Source of the DNA: JABMRF01 sp964584985
Lineage (GTDB): Bacteria > Patescibacteriota > Patescibacteriia > UBA11705 > JABHMO01
Reading direction: 5' to 3'
Length of the DNA stretch: 64,000 nucleotides
NCBI GenBank assembly: GCA_964584985.1
Contig: CAZPBK010000002.1
Coordinates: 22,009-86,008 of the forward strand
The notes below the pieces were generated by a model. That model was not told where the DNA came from and searched no databases. It saw nothing but the letters and a program-made list of their open reading frames with translations. Made by a program: the position numbers and the translations under genes. This document shows, piece by piece, positions 17,111 to 26,000 of this stretch (its first letter is position 1; each line of letters opens with the position of its first letter).

Positions 17111-18124
17111 ATGAAGATTTTAGTGACCGGAGGGGCGGGCTTTATCGGAGCCAACTTTATTCATTATATTTTGAACAAATATCCTCATTACCAAGTGGTA
17201 AATTTGGACAAACTGACTTATGCCGGTAATTTGGAAAATTTAAAGAATTTTGAAAACAATTCAAATTATATTTTTGTAAAAGGAGATATTTTAAACTCCG
17301 AACTGGTGGAACATTTGGTGCAGGACGGTGTGGATTTAATAGTGCATTTTGCCGCCGAATCGCATGTGGATCGTTCGGTTTTGGATCCGGGCTCATTTGT
17401 CAGAACCAATTTTTTGGGCACGCATGTGCTTTTGGAGGTGGCCAAAAAATTTAATATTCGTTTTCATCATATTTCTACCGACGAGGTTTTCGGTTCTTTG
17501 ACTTTGGAGGAAAAACAAAAGCTTTTTCACGAAGAAAGTGCTTACGATCCCAAGAGTCCTTATTCTTCCTCCAAGGCTGCTTCAGATCATTTGGTCAGAG
17601 CTTATCATCATACCTATGGTTTGCCGGTGACCATTTCCAATTGTTCAAATAATTACGGACCTTATCAATTTCCGGAAAAAGTTATTCCCTTGTTTGTCAG
17701 CAATCTTTTGGAAGGCAAGAAAGTGCCGCTTTACGGGGACGGAAGAAATGTGCGCGACTGGATTCATGTGGAAGATCATTGTCGAGCTTTGGATAAAATA
17801 ATTCATCAAGGAAAAATCGGCCATACTTATTGTGTGGGCGGAGACAGCGAAAAATCCAATTTTGAATTAACCATGCAGATATTAAAAGCCATGGGATTTG
17901 GTGAGGAAATGATAGAGTATGTGCAGGATCGTCCGGGTCATGATCGGCGTTATGCCATTCGTTCGCACAAAATTCAGGCCGAATTGGACTGGAAACCGAA
18001 ATATGATTTTGAAGAAGGTCTTAGAAAAACCGTTCAATGGTATATTGATCATGAGGACTGGTGGAAAAAAATAAAATCCGGAGAATATAAGGAATATTAT
18101 GAAAAATGGTACAACAGACAATAA
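17111..18124 (+). CDS. rfbB: dTDP-glucose 4,6-dehydratase
   Basis: 337 residues, normal length. It is an extended short-chain dehydrogenase with the NAD-binding GGAGFIGANF (7-16), HFAAESHVDRS (about 79-89, family-specific), STDEVFG (about 122, catalytic Asp-Glu pair) and YSSSK (about 155-159, catalytic Tyr-x3-Lys). It converts dTDP-glucose to dTDP-4-keto-6-deoxyglucose, the second step of dTDP-rhamnose synthesis. A terminator follows at 18140, so the RmlD-RmlA fusion has its own promoter. Confidence 0.97.
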   Translation: MKILVTGGAGFIGANFIHYILNKYPHYQVVNLDKLTYAGNLENLKNFENNSNYIFVKGDILNSELVEHLVQDGVDLIVHFAAESHVDRSVLDPGSFVRTNFLGTHVLLEVAKKFNIRFHHISTDEVFGSLTLEEKQKLFHEESAYDPKSPYSSSKAASDHLVRAYHHTYGLPVTISNCSNNYGPYQFPEKVIPLFVSNLLEGKKVPLYGDGRNVRDWIHVEDHCRALDKIIHQGKIGHTYCVGGDSEKSNFELTMQILKAMGFGEEMIEYVQDRPGHDRRYAIRSHKIQAELDWKPKYDFEEGLRKTVQWYIDHEDWWKKIKSGEYKEYYEKWYNRQ

Positions 18125-18139
18125 TTTATTTTCTGAAAA

Positions 18140-18165
18140 AACAAGGATAAGGCCTTGTTTTTTTG
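18140..18165 (+). terminator. Intrinsic terminator after rfbB
   Basis: AACAAGG (18140-18146) pairs with CCTTGTT (18153-18159) and is followed by a T run. Confidence 0.8.
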
Positions 18166-18166
18166 T

Positions 18167-18194
18167 TTGACTTTTGAACCAGATTTGATAAAAT
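18167..18194 (+). promoter_or_regulatory. Promoter of the rmlD-rmlA fusion gene with structured leader
   Basis: TTGACT (18167-18172), 16-bp spacer, TAAAAT (18189-18194). The leader between it and the ATG at 18255 contains ACAAAT...ATTTGT and AGGAG...CTCCT pairings (about 18205-18246), so a hairpin forms a few bases before the start codon. It could modulate translation. Confidence 0.55.
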
Positions 18195-18254
18195 AAAAAA
18201 AAAGACAAATGATTAAAAGAGGAGGTGGGAATCTCCTTATTTGTAATAATTTTT

Positions 18255-20060
18255 ATGAAAATTCTTATCACCGGTGCCGGCGGAACGCTGGGCCAAACAT
18301 TAAAAAAAGCTTTTGCCGATCATGAAGTGACCGCTTGGGAAAGAGCGGATTTGGATATTACGGACGAAAAGCAAGTTGAAAAAAAGATTTTAGCACTCAG
18401 ACCTCAGGTTATTATTAATGCAGCCGCTTATAATGCGGTTGATGAATCTGAGGATCGTTTTGATTTGGCGTTAAAAATAAATCACCATGGTCCGGTTAAT
18501 CTGGCCAAAGCTGCCGCCGGAGTCGGAGCCGTCCTGATTCATTATTCCACGGATTATGTTTTTAACGGTGAGAAAAAAGACGGTTATGTGGAACATGATC
18601 TACCTGCCCCGATTTCTCGATATGGAGAATCAAAATATTTGGGAGAAGAAGCCAGGGAACATAACCCGGAAACATATATAGTCAGAACTTCCAGATTATT
18701 TGGTTTGCCCGGACATTCCGAAGGAGGCAAAAAAAGTTTTGTGCAAAAAATGTTGGAATTGTCCGAAAAAAAGCAAGAATTGCAAGTGGTTGATGAGGAG
18801 GTCAGTTGCCCGACTTATGTTAATGATCTGGCGGTTCAAACCAGACTTTTATTGGAAGGCAATTATCATCCCGGTATTTATCATGTGGCCAATGAACCCG
18901 GTTGTACTTGGTATGAATTTGCGCGTGAAATTTTCCGTTTGGCAGGGCGCCGGGTTTCAATTTCTCCCGTTTCCGGAGATAAATTCAAAAGGCCGGCGGA
19001 CAGACCAAGGCATTCTATTTTAAAAAATACTAAAATGCCTGAAATGAGAACATGGAAAGAGGCTCTGGAGGATTTTTTGTTTGAATTGGGGGAACTTAAC
19101 TATGACAAAGACCAACAGAAAGACCTTGAAATTTTTGATGAGACAAAGAAGGAAGAAATGGAAAAGAAAGAAATACAAAATGAGATATTAAAACAAAAAA
19201 AAGAGACTAAAGAAGAAGACCAATCAAGAACGGGAACCAAGGAAGGAGAAAAGATTGATATAAAAGTGGAAAGGAAAGAAGAATTTAAAGAAAAAAAAGA
19301 AACCAAGAAAATGAAAGGTATTATTTTATCCGGAGGTAAAGGAACCAGACTTTATCCTTTAACTAAAATAACCAGTAAACAGCTTTTGCCAGTTTATAAT
19401 AAGCCGATGATCATGTATCCTTTGGAAACTTTAATTCAAGCGGGCATAAAGGAAATTTTGGTTATTGTGGCACCGGAATATGCCGGTCAATATCTTCAAC
19501 TTCTTGGATCCGGTTCAGAATGGGGAGTAAAAATTACCTATGAAATTCAGGAAAAACCAAAAGGCTTGCCCGAGGCTTTTGTTATCGGGGAAAATTTTAT
19601 TGGTCAGGATAATGTGACCATGATTTTGGGTGATAATTTGTTTTTTGATCATGATTTCACCAATGATATTAAAAGTTTTGAAAAGGGTGGTAGGATTTTT
19701 GCCGTGGAAGTACCCGATCCGGAAAGATTCGGAGTGGTGGAGTTTGATGAACATCAAAAGGTGCTTTCCATTGAGGAAAAACCCAAAAAACCTAAAAGCA
19801 ACTACGCTGTACCCGGTATTTATATTTTTGATAATCGGGTGGTGGATATAGCCAAAAAAATAAAACCGACTTGGAGAGAGGAAACCGATATCACAGAGGC
19901 GCATAAAGCTTTTTTGGATATGGACGAATTAGATGTCCGTTTGGTACAGGGACGGTGGTTGGATGCCGGAACTCATAAATCATTGTTACAGGCCGGTAAT
20001 ATTGCGGCCAGTGATGCATTTTTGAAAAAAATGGGGTATAATAAAGAGGCCATGAAATAA
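18255..20060 (+). CDS. rfbD-rfbA: Fused dTDP-4-dehydrorhamnose reductase (RmlD) and glucose-1-phosphate thymidylyltransferase (RmlA)
   Basis: 601 residues from ATG 18255; a GTG 30 bp upstream is in frame but poor. Residues 1 to about 285 are RmlD: GAGGTLGQ (7-14, NADPH site), HYSTDYVFNG and YGESKYLGE (catalytic Tyr-x3-Lys). About 285-352 is an extremely charged Lys/Glu linker. Residues 353-601 are RmlA: MKGIILSGGKGTRLYPLT, KPMIMYPLETL, LGDNLFFD and GRWLDAGTH. RmlA makes dTDP-glucose (first step) and RmlD makes dTDP-L-rhamnose (last step), so one polypeptide carries both ends of the pathway. RmlA could also be translated separately from ATG 19311. The frame is continuous, with no sign of a sequencing error. 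Confidence 0.93.
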   Translation: MKILITGAGGTLGQTLKKAFADHEVTAWERADLDITDEKQVEKKILALRPQVIINAAAYNAVDESEDRFDLALKINHHGPVNLAKAAAGVGAVLIHYSTDYVFNGEKKDGYVEHDLPAPISRYGESKYLGEEAREHNPETYIVRTSRLFGLPGHSEGGKKSFVQKMLELSEKKQELQVVDEEVSCPTYVNDLAVQTRLLLEGNYHPGIYHVANEPGCTWYEFAREIFRLAGRRVSISPVSGDKFKRPADRPRHSILKNTKMPEMRTWKEALEDFLFELGELNYDKDQQKDLEIFDETKKEEMEKKEIQNEILKQKKETKEEDQSRTGTKEGEKIDIKVERKEEFKEKKETKKMKGIILSGGKGTRLYPLTKITSKQLLPVYNKPMIMYPLETLIQAGIKEILVIVAPEYAGQYLQLLGSGSEWGVKITYEIQEKPKGLPEAFVIGENFIGQDNVTMILGDNLFFDHDFTNDIKSFEKGGRIFAVEVPDPERFGVVEFDEHQKVLSIEEKPKKPKSNYAVPGIYIFDNRVVDIAKKIKPTWREETDITEAHKAFLDMDELDVRLVQGRWLDAGTHKSLLQAGNIAASDAFLKKMGYNKEAMK

Positions 20061-20066
20061 ATATAA

Positions 20067-20113
20067 AAAACCCTACTTAATTGGCCGGACTACCGATTAA
20101 GTAGTCTGGTTTT
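20067..20113 (+). terminator. Intrinsic terminator after the rmlD-rmlA fusion
   Basis: CTACTTAAT (20073-20081) pairs with ATTAAGTAG (20096-20104) inside an outer AAAACC/GGTTTT pairing that ends in a T4 run. Confidence 0.7.
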
Positions 20114-20127
20114 AAATTAGATTTATT

Positions 20128-20988
20128 ATGAAACATTTTAAGCTAAAGCCCGTTATCGGGCGGAGCCTGAAATTGGCTTGGAAAAATAAAAAACTTTGGT
20201 TGTTTGGTTTTTTTATCGGAGGAAGTCTTGCTGTTATGCAGTATTCCGGTGGAAAGTGGCAAGAGTTTAAAGAAAAAATATCTTTATTTTCTTGGGAAAA
20301 TATAAGGACTATCTTATTGGATGGACAGATTTTAAGTAATGTTTCGGTTGTCTTGTTGTTTTTATTGGCAATTTATATTTTGACCGCTTGGGCCAGGGGC
20401 GGTATTTTAGCCGCTTTAGCTTATTTGAAAAAAGGACAAAACAAATATTTTAAAGTCGCTGCTAAGACGGGGTGGTCTCGATTATTTCGACTTTTTTTAA
20501 TAGATTTGTTTTTTGGTGCGATAGGACTTTTCCTTTTTGTTTTGGGGGCTGAATTTTTATCAGGTTCATATCGGGTTTTGTCTTTTGTGGCCATCGGGGT
20601 CTGGTTGATTATGACTTTACTTTTATTTTTGTCTCGACACTATATTTACTGCGCCGCGATTTATGAGGATAAAGGTGTTTTTCCGGCTATAAAGTCGGGC
20701 GTTTTATTATATTTTACGAATTTTAAAAAATTAACATTGGTAAAAGTTGTTGAAATAGGCTTATGGCTTTTGAGCGGTTTGGCGATTGCTTTGATTTTGT
20801 TTATCAGTTTGATTCCTTTTACAGTCGTTGGACTGGTTTTAATGCTTGGTTTTAATATTTTACCCATAAAGACTCTAGGCTTATTAGTTTTTATAGTTTT
20901 GATGATAATTTTTTTGATCGCTCGATCAATTGCCAATATATTTATTTACAGCTATTTGACCGAGGTTTATTGGTTGATTAAACAATAG
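20128..20988 (+). CDS. Polytopic membrane protein of unknown function
   Basis: 286 residues with about six hydrophobic segments (roughly 24-42, 68-88, 120-140, 150-172, 205-232, 240-275). The N-terminal SLKLAWKNKKLWLFGFFIGG is typical of a group of bacterial DUF-type membrane proteins related to glycerophosphodiester-phosphodiesterase membrane domains, but no catalytic motif is seen. It stands alone between two terminators. Function unknown. Confidence 0.75.
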   Translation: MKHFKLKPVIGRSLKLAWKNKKLWLFGFFIGGSLAVMQYSGGKWQEFKEKISLFSWENIRTILLDGQILSNVSVVLLFLLAIYILTAWARGGILAALAYLKKGQNKYFKVAAKTGWSRLFRLFLIDLFFGAIGLFLFVLGAEFLSGSYRVLSFVAIGVWLIMTLLLFLSRHYIYCAAIYEDKGVFPAIKSGVLLYFTNFKKLTLVKVVEIGLWLLSGLAIALILFISLIPFTVVGLVLMLGFNILPIKTLGLLVFIVLMIIFLIARSIANIFIYSYLTEVYWLIKQ

Positions 20989-21001
20989 TTTTAGATATAA
21001 C

Positions 21002-21029
21002 AAAAAAAGAGCCAAAAGGCTCTTTTTTT
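21002..21029. terminator. Bidirectional intrinsic terminator
   Basis: AAAAAAAGAGCC (21002-21013) pairs perfectly with GGCTCTTTTTTT (21018-21029) around an AAAA loop. It serves the gene ending at 20988 (plus) and the one ending at 21041 (minus). Confidence 0.9.
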
Positions 21030-21040
21030 GTTTTTCAAAA

Positions 21041-22381
21041 TTAATGGAGGTCGGTGAAGAGCAGGTAGTCTTCGGCTATAAGATAGACTTTTTCGGTTCC
21101 GGAGGAAATTTCAAAGGAGCTGACTTCTTTTATGTTCATATCAATTATAAAGTGACCGTCGCGATTGTCCATTTCAATAATATGTAATCCTTTGTCTTGT
21201 AAAGTTAAACAATAGTTTGGATTTGTGTGCCATTTTGCCGAAATTAAACCTTGGCTATAGCGAGTAATATTATAATCAGTCAATGAAGAATCATTAAGAT
21301 TTATAAAAGAAAGCTCCTGAGGAGTTTGAATAAGTACCAAGTTGTTTTCTTTGTGATAGTCAATGTTTTTTATATTTTTTTTGTAAAAAAGAATTTTGTC
21401 CAGTTCCGTGTTTATTATAAAAAGTTTTTCTTGGTCGAGTTGTTTTAGAAAAATTTTATTATCAATAAAATCAATAAGTTTATATTTTTTTTGTTTTAAT
21501 TCCAATAGTTTATAGTTGATGCTTGGATTCTCCAGGTCTTTTTTTGTTAAAAATTTTTGTTTATTTTGTTCATATATGTAGTAGAGAAAGTCCTTGTTGA
21601 CAATAAAATCACTTATATTATAATTTTTCATTTCTTGGATTTTTTTAGAGGATTTTTTTAGGAAATTGAACTGATACAATGTCCGATCAGACATAAAATA
21701 GGCTAAATGTGGATCATTTTTATCCCAAGTGAAATTTTTGAGATTTTTTGGCAATTTTAATTCTGAAAAAGGAAAAAAGTTGTTTTGTCTCAGGAGGTTG
21801 AAAAATATTCTTTTTTGCCCTTCGGAAAAAACAATAAAGGAACTTTTGGCGGACCAGTCTATTTTCGGAGCTAGTATTTGTTTATTCTGGTTATAGATTA
21901 ATCTTATTTTTCCGTCAATCATATCCAGTAAATAAAGATAACCTTGTTCAAAGTCATTAACAACAAAAAGAGCTTTTTCATTGTTTGGAGAGAAAAATAT
22001 TTGATCTATCTCGTGATCTATTATTTTTTGCAGTTCAGGTTTTTTAAAAAGATGAATATTTTGAGCAAAGGTTGTTTTTTGACTTTTTACGGGCAAGGTT
22101 TTTTCCCAGGTGAAGTATCCCGGTTTTTTTAATTTAATTGTGTAATTGTTGGGTAAAAGGCGGTTTATTCGTGAGTCGGTTTTTTCATTTTGTTTTATAC
22201 CGTTTAAATATATTTCAGCATTGTCGGGCTTTGTTTCTATTATAATTGAGCCGGTTTTATCCAAACGGCCCTTTTTTAGATTCAATTTATAACCGGCCGT
22301 GTATAAAATCAAAAGTGGTGATCCGATTAAAAAAACGGTTAATAAAAATAAAAAAATTAAGACTCTGGTTTTTTTCTTCAT
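21041..22381 (-). CDS. PEGA-domain membrane protein with a probable beta-propeller
   Basis: 446 residues. One membrane anchor (about 7-29) is followed by a PEGA domain (about 42-110) whose motif GSIIIETKPDNAEIYLNG is clear; the domain is an extracytoplasmic immunoglobulin-like fold. The remainder (about 115-446) is made of repeated short strands of the type YLLDMIDGKIRLIY and looks like a WD40/TolB-type beta-propeller, though no exact blade signature can be counted. It is likely exposed outside the membrane. The gene is a single unit on the minus strand, with a TATATA box very close to the ATG. Confidence 0.75.
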   Translation of the reverse strand: MKKKTRVLIFLFLLTVFLIGSPLLILYTAGYKLNLKKGRLDKTGSIIIETKPDNAEIYLNGIKQNEKTDSRINRLLPNNYTIKLKKPGYFTWEKTLPVKSQKTTFAQNIHLFKKPELQKIIDHEIDQIFFSPNNEKALFVVNDFEQGYLYLLDMIDGKIRLIYNQNKQILAPKIDWSAKSSFIVFSEGQKRIFFNLLRQNNFFPFSELKLPKNLKNFTWDKNDPHLAYFMSDRTLYQFNFLKKSSKKIQEMKNYNISDFIVNKDFLYYIYEQNKQKFLTKKDLENPSINYKLLELKQKKYKLIDFIDNKIFLKQLDQEKLFIINTELDKILFYKKNIKNIDYHKENNLVLIQTPQELSFINLNDSSLTDYNITRYSQGLISAKWHTNPNYCLTLQDKGLHIIEMDNRDGHFIIDMNIKEVSSFEISSGTEKVYLIAEDYLLFTDLH

Positions 22382-22429
22382 ATTTTGTATATACTATGTT
22401 TTTTTGAAAAAAATAGCAAATTACTATTT

Positions 22430-22458
22430 TTGGCTATGCTTTAAGGCTGTGGTATAAT
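22430..22458 (+). promoter_or_regulatory. Promoter for the gene at 22494
   Basis: TTGGCT (22430-22435), 17-bp spacer, TATAAT (22453-22458); the ATG follows 35 nt later. Confidence 0.65.
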
Positions 22459-22493
22459 TATAGTGTAAAATTTAAAAAAAATAAAACGATTCT

Positions 22494-22799
22494 ATGAAAA
22501 ACAAGGAATTACTTACTGAAAACATTATTAAAATTTTAGACATTGAAGGGTTACCTACGGAAAAAAAACAGCAAATTTTAGACAAAATGGTCTCTTTGGT
22601 GCAAAAAAAAGTCATGTTGCGGGTGGCCGAGGATTTAACTCCCGAACAGTTTGATGAACTGGAAAAACGCCACGGCAATGACTTGGATGTTTTGGCTTAT
22701 TTGGCGGAAATTTTCCCTAATTTTGCTGAAATGGTGGAGGAAGAAACAAAGAAAATTAAAGAAAAAGCAACTAAAACCGCTAAACAAGTGGAAGAATAA
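22494..22799 (+). CDS. DUF5663-like small helical protein
   Basis: 101 residues, all helical and charged. The pattern ILDIEGLPTEKKQQILDKM followed by VLRVAEDLTPEQFDELEK-type sequence resembles DUF5663, a family of short proteins common in Patescibacteria. No catalytic residues are visible. It is the first gene of a unit that continues with a 55-residue coiled-coil protein and then runs into the assembly gap before the giant coiled-coil protein. Confidence 0.7.
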   Translation: MKNKELLTENIIKILDIEGLPTEKKQQILDKMVSLVQKKVMLRVAEDLTPEQFDELEKRHGNDLDVLAYLAEIFPNFAEMVEEETKKIKEKATKTAKQVEE

Positions 22800-22818
22800 A
22801 CAATATTTGACTTTATTT

Positions 22819-22986
22819 ATGTCAAAGAAACATATTATTGATAAGATGCAAAAAGCTTATGACGAGTTTGAGGAACAGATAAAAGAATTGGAAAAAAAAG
22901 CGGATAGGGAAGTGGCTGAATCAATCAAAAAAATAGATAAAAACCAAATAAAACAAACTCTTCAAGAAATAAGGGATAAATTTTAA
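22819..22986 (+). CDS. Small coiled-coil protein (55 residues)
   Basis: 55 residues from ATG 22819; longer upstream readings in this frame only shadow the previous gene. It is almost entirely Lys/Glu/Ile/Leu with a heptad-like pattern (AYDEFEEQIKELEKKADREV), so a short coiled coil is expected. It ends just before the gap. It may be a partner of the large coiled-coil protein on the other side, but that is inference from position. Confidence 0.6.
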   Translation: MSKKHIIDKMQKAYDEFEEQIKELEKKADREVAESIKKIDKNQIKQTLQEIRDKF

Positions 22987-22988
22987 TT

Positions 22989-23088
22989 NNNNNNNNNNNN
23001 NNNNNNNNNNNNNNNNNNNNNNNNNNNNNNNNNNNNNNNNNNNNNNNNNNNNNNNNNNNNNNNNNNNNNNNNNNNNNNNNNNNNNNNN
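22989..23088. other. Assembly gap (100 N)
   Basis: Exactly 100 N, the usual placeholder for a gap of unknown size. The coding frame on its right side is open up to the gap, so the start of the next protein, and possibly more genes, lie in it. Confidence 0.98.
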
Positions 23089-26000
23089 AATTTTTATCAA
23101 GAAAATCAGCCCAAACTGGTGGTTAAAGAAAAGTTGCAAAACGAGCTTGAAGCCAAAAAAGAGTTTTTTGACCGGGCAAGCGAAAAACAAAGAAAAACTC
23201 TTAGAAGGGAAATTGAAAACCTGGAAAAAGAGTTGGATAAACTGAAAGATATTCCAAAGGCGCCTGTTGATTTGAAGGGTGCTCAGGAGATTGTCCAAGA
23301 AGTGGAGGAAAAACTTGAAAAGGGAGTTGAAAAATCAGAGGAAAAGGAAAAAGAGCCTGATCGTGAAGAATTGAAAAAATTGCGACAGGATTATATTGAA
23401 CAGGAGGTAAAGATGAACAAAGATTACAGCGGTGTAAGCGGTTGGATGAAAAGAATGATGAGCAAAGAAAAGTTTTCAGCTGATAAATCCAAATTAAAAG
23501 AGCTGGAAAAAGCTTATGAAGGGGAGCTGGCTGAGCAGGTTTTTCAAGAAGTGGATAAAATGTTGGAAGAAGAAGATAAACTTGTTTCCGAGCGAGCTAA
23601 ACAATTGAAAGAAAGAAAAGAAAAATCAACGGTTACCAAATTAATGAATGTTTGGAATACCAAGACTTTTAAAAAGATTCGTCAAGCCAAGCTGTATGTT
23701 GGACTTGGTGCCGGAACTATTGGTTTGTTGGCCGGTGCTCCGATAGTAGGGGCTCTTGGTGGCGGAGCTATCGCTTATAAAATTTTGGGTCGTTCCATGG
23801 GTGCGACCGGCGGATTTATCGGTTCTTACAACTTGATGAGCAAAGTGGCCAAAAAAAAGGGAACAGAGGTTGAATTAACCACGGAACAAAAAAGAGAATT
23901 AAAAGAATATGCCAATGAGCTTAATCTGACTTGGTGGGCAAAAAAAAGAAATAAAAAAATAAAAATAGAAGGTGAAGAGGTTCGCGCCGGCGATGTTTAT
24001 GAAAGCAAGAAATTAGAACTGGAAACTCAGCAAGCGGAAAAAATGACAGATGAAAAATTGGAAGAAGTAATAGACTACTATCAAACTGCGATTACTGTGG
24101 ACGGTAAAGACCCCAATAATGATGAAAAATATCGTATGTTGCGGCGTGAATATGCCAAGCGCTTGCGAGCTCAGCAAAAAGTGGCTGAAACAGGAGAGAA
24201 AGAAAAACCCAAGAAAAAAGAAAAGCAAGATCTGGAAAAATTTAAAGAAAAAGTGGATAAAAAAGTGGAAGCACTCCACGAACTTTATCGAGAGAGTTTA
24301 TTGAATTATTTAAAACAACATCTTTTGGTTTCCAGAAAGTATTTTCAGCAGATGAAAGAAGCTGGGAAATACGATGAGTCGGGACAAGAAAGCGAGGAAT
24401 ATATAAAATGGAATTATAAAAAAAACGAATTAAAGAAAATCTATGATTCTTTTCCGGAACATATAAAAAGTTTTATTGATGCTCAAGTCGAGGGAAGCGA
24501 TCAGCCAACCTTTGAGATGTTGGCTCCGGATGTTTTGGACAAAGAAAAGCAGCGTTTTGCCAAGGGCGCCGAGGTTAAGGCACAAGAAGTTTTAGACGCG
24601 GAGTGGAAATTGGATAAAGAGGTTGAAAATGAATTTAAAAAAGTTCTGCAAAAAAATGCCGAAGAGGTTAGAAATATTGCGGAAAAAGAAGTAAAAACAG
24701 AAATGGAAAAAGAAGCCGAGGAAATTGAAGCACTTGATAAAAAAGACGAAGCCAAGGTTGAAGCGGTTATGGATGTTTTGGATAAAGAGGACAAAGAAGC
24801 GGAACAATCATTGCGAAAATTATTTGAGGAAAAAAATAAAAAGCGTTTGAAAAAAGGACGCAAAGCAATTGATTCGGAAAAATTAAGAGTGATTTACGCG
24901 GCCGGTATTGGCGCTTTGTTTGCTTCCGGAGCGGTACAGCGCTATCTGATTGATTTTTTTGTCGGAGATAATCTTGCTTTGCGGGAAAATCTGTTGGAAG
25001 GAGAAACAAAAAAAAGTGGTTTTGTCGGTTTTGGTCAAGAAAAAACTGAATTTGAAAAGGTTACCTATCCAAAAATTGATAAAGAAGTGATTACTGAGGA
25101 GCAACTGCTAGAGCCAGAGCAACCGCCAGAGCCAGAGCAACCGCCAAAGCCAGAGGTTGAACCTGAAGAAGGGCTGGTTGAAAAGCCAAAAGCGGATATT
25201 CCAGAAGAAAATTTACATTTGGAGGTTGGTCCGGGTACACCAAACAGTTTTCACGGCTTTATGGATCCTATCGTGGATGAACATGGAAAAGAAATGTTTG
25301 CCGATCAGTGGCAAAACGCTTTGGAAGAAGCTGAAGGAAACCAAGATAAAGCTGAGGCTATTTTTACCAAGTTTACCAGAGAATGGCGGTTTAAACAATT
25401 AAAGGATTTGGGTTTTGAATTTCAGCAGGATTCATCCGGAAACTGGCATTATGGTTATCCTATGACCGTTATGCCGGGTACGGAAATGCAAATGATTGAA
25501 GATCCCGAGGCTTTTGGTGGTTGGAAAATGGAGGTTAGCGGAGCCAAGGAACATGCTATAAAATGGCCGTCTTTGGAAAACGGTGTCGGCTTGGAAAACT
25601 ATGAGGGGACTGAATTTACCGCCGGCTGTTCCGAGGAATTAAAGGAAAGCGCTTCGGATCTAATAGATGACAAACTAAAAGAATTGGATATGTATAAAAG
25701 GCAGTTGGCAAGTTATTATGATATAAAACCCCATTCCGCGGTTATACCGACGGCCGAGGGAGAATTTGGCGCGGGTTTTGAACAGCAAGCTGAATCTTTA
25801 AGATCAAAAATTAGTAAATTGGAAATGGATATTGCCGAAGTGGAATCAGCTGCTCGCGAATCTAGTGAGGATTTAGAACAAACTTTGGAAAAGATGCAAG
25901 GTCAAGGATCAGGTGCTGTTGAGTCAGCGGAAGCGGTTAAAGATGTTGCGGATCAAGCGGAAACCTTGCAACAACCGCCTCAAGTTGAGCCGGCGGGCGG

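Noticed and set aside
18225..18254. GTG start for the RmlD-RmlA fusion
   Set aside because: It adds ten hydrophobic residues before the nucleotide-binding start MKILITGAGG and lies inside the leader hairpin; the ATG at 18255 fits better.
19311..20060. RmlA as a separate gene only
   Set aside because: The frame is continuous with RmlD and no stop or promoter lies in the linker; an internal start remains possible but is not needed.
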